Shown here: piece after piece, positions 42,673 through 51,474 of the stretch | Numbering within the stretch: the stretch's first letter is position 1 | Layout of the letters: every line of letters starts with the position of its first letter | Assembly: GCA_036496585.1 (NCBI GenBank) | Contig: DASXLB010000022.1 | Coordinates: forward strand, 1 to 64,000 | Source of the DNA: Vicinamibacterales bacterium | Lineage (GTDB): Bacteria; Acidobacteriota; Vicinamibacteria; Vicinamibacterales; 2-12-FULL-66-21 | Length of the DNA stretch: 64,000 nt | Reading direction: 5' to 3' | Translations under genes and position numbers: made by a program | The notes under the pieces: generated by a model | Seen by the model: only the letters and a program-made list of their open reading frames with translations | Told to the model about the DNA's origin: nothing | The model's database searches: none

Positions 42673-42701
42673 TTGCAATAACTTACAGAAGAATATATTG
42701 T
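42673..42701 (+). promoter_or_regulatory. AT-rich promoter candidate for the MarR gene
   Basis: TTGCAA at 42673-42678 and TATTGT at 42696-42701 have a 17-base spacer; TATATT (42694-42699) is an alternative -10. The surrounding 42469-42715 gap is the most AT-rich intergenic region in the window and separates the MarR gene from the divergent efflux operon, so an autoregulatory operator is likely here. Confidence 0.45.
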
Positions 42702-42715
42702 TAAGGCTAATCAAA

Positions 42716-43165
42716 ATGAATAGGGCCACCGTCGGCGAGGCGCTCACCGCCGTGATGACCCTCTATCCCCGGATTTATTTCGCCTGTCATACCCGCCACG
42801 TCCGCGACCCCCAGACCCAGCGGCTGCTCAGTCGCCACCAGGCGAGCATCCTCGATCATCTCGACGAATTCGAGCCGACGACCGTGATGGAGCTTGCGGC
42901 GCACATGGGGGTCACGGCGGCCACGATGTCGATCGCCCTGGATCGGCTCGAGCGCAAAGGCTACGTCGCGCGCGCCAGGGACGCGAAGGACCGCCGCCGG
43001 GTGCACGTGCGGCTGACGAGCGCGGGGATCCGTATCCGTGAAGCCAGCTCGGTGCTCGATCCCAGCCGCGTCGAGACCCTGGTCGGGCGGCTGACCGATG
43101 AAGACCGGGCGCGCGCCATCGAAGGCCTGGCGCTACTGGCTCATGCCGGGCAACAGGAGGAGTGA
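42716..43165 (+). CDS. MarR-family transcriptional regulator
   Basis: A 149-residue winged-helix repressor-type regulator. The recognition region is TTVMELAAHMGVTAATMSIALDRLERKGYV and the wing is ARDAKDRRRVHVRLTSAG, both typical of MarR. The ATG at 42716 follows an AT-rich leader. The frame is open upstream but the sequence there is not protein-like. It is divergent from the efflux adaptor, the arrangement expected if it controls that operon. It overlaps the next gene by one base (TGATG). Confidence 0.9.
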   Translation: MNRATVGEALTAVMTLYPRIYFACHTRHVRDPQTQRLLSRHQASILDHLDEFEPTTVMELAAHMGVTAATMSIALDRLERKGYVARARDAKDRRRVHVRLTSAGIRIREASSVLDPSRVETLVGRLTDEDRARAIEGLALLAHAGQQEE

Positions 43166-43674
43166 TGCGTTGGATCTGGTATGTCGTCGCTGTCCTTGCC
43201 GGTACGGCGGCGCTCGTCGCCCTCGTTGGCGCGCTGCTGCCCAGGCGCCACTCGGTATCGAGGACGGCACGCGTGCCGCTGCCCCCCGACGCGCTCTACG
43301 GACTGCTGTCGGACGTCTCGCGCTTCCGCTCCTGGCGTCGTGACGTGGCCTCGCTCGAACGCCTGCCCGACAAAGATGGCATGCCCGCGTGGATAGAAGA
43401 GACCGGCGGCATGAAGATTCCCATGCGATTCGAGCGGATGGAGCGTCCGTCGCTGCTCGTCGCGCGCATCGACACCGATCGGCTGCCTTTCGGGGGCGCC
43501 TGGACGTATCGCATCGCCGCCGCGGGCGCCGGCTCTGATCTCACGATCACCGAGGACGGCGAAGTGTCGAACGTCGTCTTCCGTTTCATGTCCCGTTTCG
43601 TGTTCGGGCACTACGCGACGCTCGACGCCTATCTGGCGCACCTGCGCGTGGCGGCGGACGGGGGCAAGGCGTGA
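43165..43674 (+). CDS. SRPBCC (START-like) membrane-anchored protein
   Basis: A 169-residue protein with one N-terminal membrane helix (about 4-27, WIWYVVAVLAGTAALVALVGALL) and an SRPBCC/polyketide-cyclase-like domain (SRTARVPLPPDALYGLLSDVSRFRSWRRDV, then the GGAWTYRIAAAGAGSDLTITEDGEV strands). This fold holds hydrophobic ligands. AGGAGG lies 4 bases before the ATG. It is coupled to the MarR gene upstream and overlaps the DUF3052 gene downstream by 4 bases. Confidence 0.82.
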   Translation: MRWIWYVVAVLAGTAALVALVGALLPRRHSVSRTARVPLPPDALYGLLSDVSRFRSWRRDVASLERLPDKDGMPAWIEETGGMKIPMRFERMERPSLLVARIDTDRLPFGGAWTYRIAAAGAGSDLTITEDGEVSNVVFRFMSRFVFGHYATLDAYLAHLRVAADGGKA

Positions 43675-44105
43675 GCAAGAGCGGGGCGAAGCGCGTCGAA
43701 CATGTCAGCACCCGGACGCGCCTCGAGAAGCTGGGCGTCAAGAAGGACGCCGACGTGCTGCTCCTCGGCATCGAATCCGACACCGTCTTCGTCCACGAGT
43801 TGCGTGAGGCCGGCGCCGCGATACGAACCTCGGGTCAGGCGCCGGCGGACATGATCCTGGCGCTGTTCCGCCACCGCACCGACCTGCGCCGGCTCGCGCC
43901 GCTCGTGCCGCGCCTGAAGGCGAACGGGGCGCTGTGGACACTTCGCCCCAAGGGATCCAAGGACCTGACCGAAGCCGAGATGATGCGCGCGGGACAGGAG
44001 GCGGGCCTCGTCGACGTCAAGGTGGTCAGCTTCTCCGACACGCTGACCGCGGAGAAATTCGTCGTCCCGCTGGCGCGGCGTGCGGCGCATCCAGCCCGTC
44101 CATAG
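43671..44105 (+). CDS. DUF3052-family protein
   Basis: A 144-residue protein of the DUF3052 type: LEKLGVKKDADVLLLGIESDTVF near the N-terminus, PADMILALFRHRTDLRRLAPLV in the middle, and GALWTLRPKGSKDLTEAEMMRAGQEAGLVDVKVVSFSDT, typical of the family's C-terminal half. Members are cytoplasmic and of unknown function, and in this window it lies between an SRPBCC protein and a ClpP paralogue. Confidence 0.8.
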   Translation: MSKSGAKRVEHVSTRTRLEKLGVKKDADVLLLGIESDTVFVHELREAGAAIRTSGQAPADMILALFRHRTDLRRLAPLVPRLKANGALWTLRPKGSKDLTEAEMMRAGQEAGLVDVKVVSFSDTLTAEKFVVPLARRAAHPARP

Positions 44106-44151
44106 GCGTCCCAAGCCGACGGCACGCAGCATGAAGTAGCCACGCCCAGCT

Positions 44152-44838
44152 ATGGGCTTGCCTGAGGACCGATCGCTCACCGACCTGGTTGACGCCGTCA
44201 AGGATCTGCTGCGCAAGGAGCAGAGCGAGCGCCTGCGCGACGTCTATCTCATCGGCGACATCGAAAAGGATCTGGCCCGCACCACCATCGAACGACTGCG
44301 GGAATTGGCCAGCGAGAACGCCAAGCCCATCAATCTCTACATCAACAGCGCCGGCGGGAACGTTACGGACGGCCTGGCCATCCACGACGCGATCCAGGAC
44401 CTGGTCGGCCGCGGCATCCAGATCTCCGTGATCGTCCAGGGGATGGCCTATTCCATGGGATCCGTGGTCCTCCAGGCCGCCAGCCCCGCACGGCGGCTGG
44501 CGTTTCCCCACTCGTGGATCATGATTCATGAGCCGGCGAAATGGGCGGGTTGGCAGTCGACGACCGCCGCGGCGCAGCATCTGGAACGGCTGCGTCAGAT
44601 GCAGAGTCAGATCTACCAGATCATGGCGTCCCGTTCGGGACGCCCGCTGAAGCAGATCATCCGGGACACCAAACGCGTCGATTTCTATCTCGATGCGTGG
44701 CGCGCCAAGGCCTACGGTCTCATCGACGACGTGGTTGGGGCGGTGATGCGCCCGATGCGGCCGGCCGAGCCAGCGCCGGAAGCGTTGGTCGAAGACGAGG
44801 GGCCGCCGCTTGCCGCCCAGGAGCGGTCGGACTCATGA
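44152..44838 (+). CDS. ClpP-family protease subunit (paralogue)
   Basis: A 228-residue ClpP-like serine protease. The triad is visible: Ser101 in GMAYSMGSVVL, His126 in IMIHEPAKW and a probable Asp177 in RVDFYLDAW, one residue further along than in E. coli ClpP. The NLYINSAGGNVTDGLAI segment builds the oxyanion strand. The N-terminal part is more charged and the C-terminus longer (EPAPEALVEDEGPPL) than housekeeping ClpP, and no clpX or tig is nearby, so this is probably a specialised copy. It overlaps the hybrid kinase gene by 4 bases (ATGA). Confidence 0.85.
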   Translation: MGLPEDRSLTDLVDAVKDLLRKEQSERLRDVYLIGDIEKDLARTTIERLRELASENAKPINLYINSAGGNVTDGLAIHDAIQDLVGRGIQISVIVQGMAYSMGSVVLQAASPARRLAFPHSWIMIHEPAKWAGWQSTTAAAQHLERLRQMQSQIYQIMASRSGRPLKQIIRDTKRVDFYLDAWRAKAYGLIDDVVGAVMRPMRPAEPAPEALVEDEGPPLAAQERSDS

Positions 44839-46376
44839 GGCCGGCCGCCGGTCCCTTTCCCTTTCCGACGATACCGCGGCCGGTCAGGCAATTCGCTGCG
44901 CTGTCGGCGGTGGTGATCGCCTTTCTCGCCTCGCGGATGCAGTCGGCGGTCGTCGACGAGGGAGGACTGTTCCTGCTGCTCAGCGTCACGGTCCTGGGCG
45001 CCGCGTGGTTCGCCGGCACGGGCGCCGCTCTCTCTGTGACGGTGCTGGGTGCCGTCCTCGGAGGCAGCGGCTCGTGGACGCGGCCGACGCTCGCCGTCCA
45101 CACCCACCTTGCGCTGTTCGTCGTCGAAGGGCTGCTGCTGACCGCGCTGGTCGCCGAGCTGCGCCATGCGCGCCGGGTCGCCGAGCATGCGGCGTCTGAC
45201 GCCGATCACGCGCGCCACGACGTCGAACTGGCGAGCCGCACGAAGGACGAATTCCTCGGCACGATCTCGCACGAACTGCGCACCCCGCTCAACGCCGTGC
45301 TCGGATGGCTGCACCTGGTGCGATCCGGCAAGCTCGATCGTGCCACTGAGGCCCGCGGCCTCGAGGCGATCGAACGCAACGTCCGCCTGCAGGCGCAGCT
45401 GACCACCGATCTGCTCGACGTGTCGCGCGCGCTGACCGGCCGCCTCAGCTTCGCAGTCGCGGTGGTGCCGCTCAAGACCCCGATTGAGGAGGCGGTGTCG
45501 CAGGTCGTCACGGCGGCGCAGGCCAAGGACGTCACCCTGCACGTGACGATGGTGCCGGGTCAGCCGACGGTGCGCGGCGACGCGACACGGCTGCGCCAGG
45601 TGTTCTGGCATCTGCTCGCCAACGCGATCAAGTTCACGCCGCGCGGCGGCAAGATCTACGTCTCGCTCGAGGCCGACGACACGGCGGCGGTCATCGTGCG
45701 CGACACCGGTCCCGGCGTGGCGCCCGAGTTCCTGCCGCGCATCTTCGAGCGGTTCACGCAGGCGGACTCGTCGCTGACGCGGGGCTCCGGCGGGCTCGGG
45801 GTCGGCCTGGCGCTCGTGCGCGATCTGGTAGAGCGCCACGGCGGCGACATCCGGGCCGACAACGATCCCGCGGGAGGAGCGGTGTTCACCGTGCGGCTGC
45901 CGCTCCACCCCGAGGACCAGCCGCTCGAGTATGCCGGCCGGGACACTCGCCGGACTGGCGACATCTCGCCGCAGCTCGACGGCATCCGCGTCGTGATTCT
46001 CGATCGCGATCGCGAGGCGCGCGAGCTGCTCAGCCTCGTCCTGCAGCAGCGCGGCGCCTCGGTGCGCACCGCCGCGTCGGTCCACGAAGCGTTGGAGATG
46101 CTCGAGGCGTGGCGTCCCGACGTGCTGGTCAGCGATACGGCTTCGCCCGAGCGGGACGCGTATGCCCTCGTCGGCCGGGTCCCGACGCTCGAGGCTGAGC
46201 GCGGAGGACGCATTCCGGCCGTCGCGCTGACGTCGTTCGCGCGCACCGACGATGCGATCGGGCGGCTGCTGGCGGGAGCCAAGCGCGACCTGCCGAAGTC
46301 GGTGGAGCCGGCGGTCCTGACGGCGGAAATCGCGCGGCTCGCGGGGCGGGAGCGCCGGAAGAGCGCGAGGGGGTAA
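44835..46376 (+). CDS. Hybrid histidine kinase
   Basis: A 513-residue kinase. Two or three membrane segments (about 18-95) precede a coiled linker and the HisKA domain with His in TISHELRTPLNAVLGWL. The ATPase has LLANAIKFTPRGG (N box), VRDTGPGVAPEF (G1), FERFTQADSSLTRGSGGLGVGL (F and G2). A C-terminal receiver (about 385-500) has Asp in VLVSDTASPERD and Lys in LPKSVEP. No separate response regulator follows, so phosphate probably passes to one elsewhere. Coupling to the ClpP gene suggests joint expression. Confidence 0.9.
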   Translation: MRPAAGPFPFPTIPRPVRQFAALSAVVIAFLASRMQSAVVDEGGLFLLLSVTVLGAAWFAGTGAALSVTVLGAVLGGSGSWTRPTLAVHTHLALFVVEGLLLTALVAELRHARRVAEHAASDADHARHDVELASRTKDEFLGTISHELRTPLNAVLGWLHLVRSGKLDRATEARGLEAIERNVRLQAQLTTDLLDVSRALTGRLSFAVAVVPLKTPIEEAVSQVVTAAQAKDVTLHVTMVPGQPTVRGDATRLRQVFWHLLANAIKFTPRGGKIYVSLEADDTAAVIVRDTGPGVAPEFLPRIFERFTQADSSLTRGSGGLGVGLALVRDLVERHGGDIRADNDPAGGAVFTVRLPLHPEDQPLEYAGRDTRRTGDISPQLDGIRVVILDRDREARELLSLVLQQRGASVRTAASVHEALEMLEAWRPDVLVSDTASPERDAYALVGRVPTLEAERGGRIPAVALTSFARTDDAIGRLLAGAKRDLPKSVEPAVLTAEIARLAGRERRKSARG

Positions 46377-46423
46377 AGAATAGACGTGGCAGCCAGCAGG
46401 CAGTTGGCAGCGAACGGAGTCGG

Positions 46424-48322
46424 ATGGAGCGAATTGAGCTGACGGAGTTGCGGCGGCGTCTTCCGGCCGGCGCGGAGATGCAGGAGGGCGGTGGCGCCCA
46501 TGTCCGGGCGTGGGGGCCGGCCGTGCGGCAGATGGATCTGGTGGTGCCGGCCCAATCGGGACGCGGCGAACGCGTCGTGCCAATGACGCGGGACGAGGAC
46601 GGATATTTCGCCGCCGTCGATGCCGCGGCGTCGGCCGGCGAACGCTACTGGTTTCGCCTGGACGGCGAGCGCCTGCGGCCCGATCCGGCCTCGAGATGGC
46701 AACCCGACGGTCCGCATCAGCCATCGGCCTACGTCGATCCCGGTGCATTCCCCTGGACGGACACCGGATGGCGAGGCCTGCAGAATCATGGGCACGTCGT
46801 CTACGAGATGCACGTGGGCACGTTCACGCCCGAGGGGACGTGGCGCGCCGCGGCGGCGCAGCTCGACGAGCTCGCGCGCATCGGGGTCACGGCGATCGAG
46901 CTGATGCCCCTGGCGGAATTTCCCGGCCGTTTCGGTTGGGGTTATGACGGCGTCGATCTCTACGCGCCGGCCCACATCTACGGAACGCCGGACGATCTGC
47001 GGGGGTTCGTCGATCGCGCGCACGGCTGCGGCGTCGGCGTCATCCTGGACGTCGTCTACAACCATCTCGGCCCCGACGGCAACTACCTCTCGGAATTCTC
47101 GCCGGACTATTTCACCGACAAGTACCGGAACGACTGGGGATGCGCGATCAACTTCGAGGGGCCGCCGGCAGTCCGCGACCATTTCGTCGCGAACGCGCGT
47201 TACTGGATCGAGGAATTTCATCTCGACGGCCTGCGGCTGGACGCTACCCAGGACATCAAAGACGATTCGGCCGAACACGTCATCGCATCGATCGTCAAGG
47301 CGGCGCGCGCCGCGGCCGGGGCCCGCTCGGTGTTCATCGTGGCGGAAAACGAGCCGCAGGACACGCGGATCGTGCGGCCGCCCGAGCGGCAGGGATTCGG
47401 AGTCGACGCGCTCTGGAACGACGACGCGCACCATACGGCGGTCGTGGCGCTGACGCGCCGCCGCGAGGCCTACTATCGCGACTACCAGGGATCGCCGCAG
47501 GAGCTCGTCTCGTGCGCGCGCTGGGGCTATCTGTACCAGGGCCAGTGGTATACGTGGCAGAAGAAGCGCCGCGGCACCGCGGCACTCGATCTGATGCCCT
47601 CCGCGTTCGTCAGCTATCTGGAGAATCACGATCAGGTGGCGAACTCGCCGTTCGGCCGCCGCCTGCACCAGTTGTCGGCGCCGGCGCCGTACCGTGCGAT
47701 GACCGCGTGGCTGCTGCTCGGGCCGTCGACGCCGATGCTCTTCCAGGGACAGGAATTCGCCTCCTCGCGGCCGTTCCTCTACTTTGCGGACCATCAGGGG
47801 GCGCTCGCTGAATCGGTGCGCAAGGGGCGGATCGAATTCCTGTCGCAGTTTCCCAGCGTGACCGATCAGCGCGTGGTCGAACAGCTTCAGCCTCCCAACG
47901 AGGAGGCCACGTTCAGGGCGTGTACGCTCGAGTTCGCCGAGCGCGTCACGCACCACGAGGTTTACGCGCTGCATATCGACCTGCTGAAACTGCGGCGCGA
48001 AGATCCTGTGCTGCGGCGCGCCGGGTGTTACCGACCCGAGGGGGCGGTGCTCGGCACCGGGGCATTCCTGCTGCGCTACGTGGACGCGGAATTGGGCGAC
48101 CGGCTGCTGGTCGTCAACCTCGATTGCGACCTGGATTTCTCACCAGCGCGCGAACCGCTGATCGCGCCGCCGTACGGCCGGCGCTGGCGACTGGCGTGGA
48201 GCAGCGAATCGCCGGAGTACGGCGGCCAGGGCACCCCGCCGCTGAAGCCGGACGCGCCATGGCTGGTGCCCGGCGGCTGCGCGCTCTTCTTCGTGCCCGC
48301 CAACCGGGAATGTGACGCATGA
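46424..48322 (+). CDS. treZ: Malto-oligosyltrehalose trehalohydrolase
   Basis: A 632-residue GH13 enzyme releasing trehalose from maltooligosyl-trehalose. An N-terminal CBM48-like/E domain (GGAHVRAWGPAVRQMDLVV) precedes the catalytic barrel: HVGTFTPEGTW, IELMPLAEFPGRFGWGYDGVDLYAP, DVVYNHLGPDGNYL, LRLDATQDIKDDS (nucleophile Asp), VAENE (acid/base Glu) and LENHDQVAN (transition-state Asp). The matching synthase treY is not in the window. The ATG follows GTCGG with a short GGCAGT-type repeat upstream. It overlaps the debranching enzyme gene by 4 bases (ATGA). Confidence 0.95.
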   Translation: MERIELTELRRRLPAGAEMQEGGGAHVRAWGPAVRQMDLVVPAQSGRGERVVPMTRDEDGYFAAVDAAASAGERYWFRLDGERLRPDPASRWQPDGPHQPSAYVDPGAFPWTDTGWRGLQNHGHVVYEMHVGTFTPEGTWRAAAAQLDELARIGVTAIELMPLAEFPGRFGWGYDGVDLYAPAHIYGTPDDLRGFVDRAHGCGVGVILDVVYNHLGPDGNYLSEFSPDYFTDKYRNDWGCAINFEGPPAVRDHFVANARYWIEEFHLDGLRLDATQDIKDDSAEHVIASIVKAARAAAGARSVFIVAENEPQDTRIVRPPERQGFGVDALWNDDAHHTAVVALTRRREAYYRDYQGSPQELVSCARWGYLYQGQWYTWQKKRRGTAALDLMPSAFVSYLENHDQVANSPFGRRLHQLSAPAPYRAMTAWLLLGPSTPMLFQGQEFASSRPFLYFADHQGALAESVRKGRIEFLSQFPSVTDQRVVEQLQPPNEEATFRACTLEFAERVTHHEVYALHIDLLKLRREDPVLRRAGCYRPEGAVLGTGAFLLRYVDAELGDRLLVVNLDCDLDFSPAREPLIAPPYGRRWRLAWSSESPEYGGQGTPPLKPDAPWLVPGGCALFFVPANRECDA

Positions 48323-50388
48323 CCGATCTCGTCCGCCGCATCGAACGTCCGCGCGACCGCGTAGACGACGCGCTCGAAGCCGGGGAACGGCCGCCGCGCC
48401 GTGAATGGCTCGTGACCAACGGGTTGGGCGGCTACGCGTCGGGGACCGTCGCCGGCGTCATGACCCGCCGGTATCACGGCATGCTGGTCGCGTCGCTTCC
48501 GGCGCCGCTCGGGCGGCTGGTGATGCTGAACCATCTCCTCGAACGGGTGCGGCTGCCCGGGCGCGGCGTGACCTGGCTCGGCGACGAGGACGAAGTCGCC
48601 GGCCCGAACGCCTCCGATCGCACCGAGAACCTCGCGGAGTTTCGCCTCGAGCTCGGACTTCCGGTGTGGGTCTACCGCATGGACGGCTTCACGATCGAGA
48701 AGCGGGTGCTGATGCCCTATGCGCAGAACACCGTGCACGTCACCTACACCGTGCTCGAGGGGGAGGGGACCGCACGATTCAACCTGCGCCCCTCGGTGCA
48801 GTATCGGGGATACGAGGCGCCCGTCGATCAGGGGCTCGCGCAAACCTACACGATTGCGGCGACCGGGCGCCGCTACGAACTCTCGGCGGATGCCGATCTG
48901 CCGATTCTGCGGATGCGGCTCGACGGCGATCGCGCGGCGCTGACCCTCGACGAGAAGGGCATCCGATCGGTGCCCTACAGGATGGAGGAGGACCGCGGCT
49001 ACGACTGGGTCGGCTCGCTCTGGAGTCCGGGCTACTTCCGCGCCGACGCGGCGCGCGGACAGTCGATTTCGCTGATTGCGTCGGCCGAATCGTGGGACAC
49101 GCTCGAGGCTCTGGCGCCGCCGGACGCGGCCAACGCCGAGCGCGAGCGCCGCCGCCGGCTCATCGCCATCTCCAACGTCCCCGAGCAGGATCAGTTCGCC
49201 GTCGAGCTCGTGCTGGCGGCCGACCAGTTCATCATCCGGCCGGCCGGCCGCATCGAGGAAGCGGCGCGCGCCAAAGCGCAAGGCGACGAGGTGCGGACCG
49301 TCATCGCCGGCTATCACTGGTTCACCGACTGGGGCCGCGACACCATGATCAGCCTCGAGGGGCTGACGCTCGCGACCCGGCGCGTCCGCGAGGCCGGCTA
49401 CATCCTGCGGACCTTCGCGCACTACGTCCGCGACGGCCTGATCCCCAACATGTTTCCCGACGGCCGGCGGGAAGGGCTGTATCACACCGCGGACGCCTCG
49501 CTCTGGTTCTTCCATGCGATCGAGCGCTACACCGATGCGACGGGCGACGACGAGACGCTGCGCCGGCTGCTGCCGGTTCTGCTCGACATCATCCGGCATC
49601 ATCTCAAGGGCACGCGGTTCGGCATCCGCATCGATCCGGCCGACGGTCTGTTCACGCAAGGGGCCGACGGCTACCAGCTCACCTGGATGGACGCGAAGGT
49701 CGGCGACTGGGTCGTGACGCCACGGCGCGGCAAGGCAGTGGAGCTGAACGCGCTCTGGTACAACGCGCTCTGCCTCGCGCACACCTGGACCGAGCGGCAC
49801 GGAGGCGGGGAAGGGCTGGACCTGGCCGGGCACGCGGCCCGCGCGCACGACTCGTTCAACCGCCGTTTCTGGTACGACGCGGGCGGCTATCTCTACGACG
49901 TCGTGGACGGCGAGCACGGCGACGATCCGTCATGTCGCCCCAATCAGGTGCTGGCCATCTCGCTGCCGCATCCGGTGCTCGACCCGGCCCGCTGGCCCGC
50001 GGTCATGCAGATCGTGCGCGACCGCCTGCTGACGCCGTTCGGGCTGCGATCGCTGGCGCCGGGCGACCCCGAGTACAAAGCGCGTTACTACGGCGACCTG
50101 CGCGCCAGGGACGCCGCCTATCATCAAGGCACCGTCTGGGCCTGGCTGATCGGCCCCTACATCGACGCAGCGCTCAAGCTGCCCGACACCGACCGCCAGG
50201 CGCTCCGCACGCTGCTGACGTCTTTCGACCACCACCTCGACGAGGCCTGCGTCGGCCAGATCTCCGAGGTGTTCGATGCCGAGCCGCCCTACGTGCCGCG
50301 CGGGTGCATCGCGCAGGCCTGGAGCGTCGCGGAAGTGCTCCGCAGCTGGCGGAAACTGGCCGCTCCAGCGCGTGAGGCGCGTTTATAA
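48319..50388 (+). CDS. Amylo-alpha-1,6-glucosidase (glycogen debranching enzyme)
   Basis: A 689-residue GH133-type enzyme. The N-terminal beta domain (about 25-290) starts REWLVTNGLGGYASGTVAGVMTRRYHGMLVAS, a bacterial GDE signature. The C-terminal (alpha/alpha)6 barrel has WFTDWGRDTMISLEGLTL, IPNMFPDGRREGLYHTADASLWFF, QLTWMDAKVGDWVVTPRRGK, ALWYNAL, NQVLAISLPH and AYHQGTVWAWLIGPYIDA. It removes alpha-1,6 branches, feeding linear glucans to treY/treZ, consistent with its overlap with treZ. Confidence 0.93.
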   Translation: MTDLVRRIERPRDRVDDALEAGERPPRREWLVTNGLGGYASGTVAGVMTRRYHGMLVASLPAPLGRLVMLNHLLERVRLPGRGVTWLGDEDEVAGPNASDRTENLAEFRLELGLPVWVYRMDGFTIEKRVLMPYAQNTVHVTYTVLEGEGTARFNLRPSVQYRGYEAPVDQGLAQTYTIAATGRRYELSADADLPILRMRLDGDRAALTLDEKGIRSVPYRMEEDRGYDWVGSLWSPGYFRADAARGQSISLIASAESWDTLEALAPPDAANAERERRRRLIAISNVPEQDQFAVELVLAADQFIIRPAGRIEEAARAKAQGDEVRTVIAGYHWFTDWGRDTMISLEGLTLATRRVREAGYILRTFAHYVRDGLIPNMFPDGRREGLYHTADASLWFFHAIERYTDATGDDETLRRLLPVLLDIIRHHLKGTRFGIRIDPADGLFTQGADGYQLTWMDAKVGDWVVTPRRGKAVELNALWYNALCLAHTWTERHGGGEGLDLAGHAARAHDSFNRRFWYDAGGYLYDVVDGEHGDDPSCRPNQVLAISLPHPVLDPARWPAVMQIVRDRLLTPFGLRSLAPGDPEYKARYYGDLRARDAAYHQGTVWAWLIGPYIDAALKLPDTDRQALRTLLTSFDHHLDEACVGQISEVFDAEPPYVPRGCIAQAWSVAEVLRSWRKLAAPAREARL

Positions 50389-51469
50389 TCGCACCCTGGA
50401 CCTCGAAGACCTTGGCTGGACGACCGGGTTTGCCGACGCCTTCGCGCCGCATGCCGCGCTGGGGCTGGAGCCGGCCCGCGTCAGCCTCGAGCACACCCAC
50501 ATCTACCGTGTCCTGACGCGCGATGGGGAACGGCTCGCGCGCGTCTCCGGGCGCCTGCGGCACGCGGCCGCGCGGCGCACCGATTTTCCGGCGGTCGGCG
50601 ACTGGGTTGCGATCGAGGCGCCCGAAGGCGGCGGCGACGCGCGCATCCGCGCCCTGCTGCCGCGCGTGTCGCGGTTCTCGAGGCGCGCCGCCGGGAATCC
50701 GACCGAAGAGCAGGTCGTCGCGGCCAACATTGACGTCGTGTTCCTGGTCTCGGGACTTGATCGCGACTTCAACCCGCGACGCATCGAGCGCTACCTGGTC
50801 ACCGCCTGGGAGAGCGGCGCTTCCCCCGTCATCGTCCTCAACAAGGCGGACCTCGTCGACAACCCCGAGGCGATCGCGGCGGAGGTCGCGAGCCTGGCGG
50901 CGGGCGTCCCCGTGCAGACGATTTCGGTGAAGGAATCCGTCGGCATCGACCGCCTGCGCGCATTTCTCGGGCGCGGCCGAACCGGCGCGCTGCTCGGGTC
51001 GTCGGGTGTCGGCAAGTCGTCGATCGCCAATGCGCTCCTCGGCGAGGCGCGGCTTCGCACGCACGACGTGCGGGAATCGGACAGCCGGGGCCGTCACACC
51101 ACGACCGGTCGCCAGCTCCTGCCGCTCCCTGGCGGCGGCATCCTGATCGACACGCCCGGCATGCGCGAGCTGCAGTTGTGGGACAGCGGCGAGTCGGTGG
51201 CGGGCGCGTTTGCGGACGTCGAGGAGCTCGGCGGCGGATGCCGGTTCCGCGACTGCCGCCACCGGGGCGAACCCGGATGCGCGGTGCAGGCGGCAGTGGC
51301 GGCCGGGCTGCTGCCGGAGGCGCGCCTCGAGAGCTTCAGGAAGCTGCAGGACGAGCAGACCTATCAGGAACGGCAGGTCGACGAGCGGGCGTGGCTGGAC
51401 AACAAGCGCCTCGGCCGGATCGGCGCCAAGGCGCTGCGTCAAGTGCTGAAGGACAAGGATCGGCGCTGA
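50372..51469 (+). CDS. rsgA: Ribosome small-subunit-dependent GTPase A
   Basis: A 365-residue circularly permuted GTPase that checks 30S subunit maturation. After an OB-fold (about 30-95) come the G motifs in permuted order: LNKADLV (G4), the TISVKES G5 region, GSSGVGKSSIANALLG (G1), HTTTGRQ (G2) and DTPGMRELQL (G3). The C-terminal zinc site is CRFRDCRHRGEPGC. The start is uncertain. The GTG at 50372 overlaps the previous gene by 17 bases, whereas a perfect TATAAT box points to initiation near the CTG at 50396, which would give a more canonical N-terminus (LDLEDLGWT). Confidence 0.93.
   Translation: MRRVYNRTLDLEDLGWTTGFADAFAPHAALGLEPARVSLEHTHIYRVLTRDGERLARVSGRLRHAAARRTDFPAVGDWVAIEAPEGGGDARIRALLPRVSRFSRRAAGNPTEEQVVAANIDVVFLVSGLDRDFNPRRIERYLVTAWESGASPVIVLNKADLVDNPEAIAAEVASLAAGVPVQTISVKESVGIDRLRAFLGRGRTGALLGSSGVGKSSIANALLGEARLRTHDVRESDSRGRHTTTGRQLLPLPGGGILIDTPGMRELQLWDSGESVAGAFADVEELGGGCRFRDCRHRGEPGCAVQAAVAAGLLPEARLESFRKLQDEQTYQERQVDERAWLDNKRLGRIGAKALRQVLKDKDRR
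50384..50389 (+). promoter_or_regulatory. Consensus -10 box before rsgA
   Basis: TATAAT overlaps the stop codon of the debranching enzyme gene. It ends 6 bases before an in-frame CTG at 50396 and lies downstream of the nearest GTG start (50372). Confidence 0.4.
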
Positions 51470-51474
51470 GCCTG

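Noticed and set aside
44712..46748. A 678-codon open frame opposite the hybrid kinase
   Set aside because: Low-complexity Arg/Pro-rich translation and spans two real genes on the other strand.
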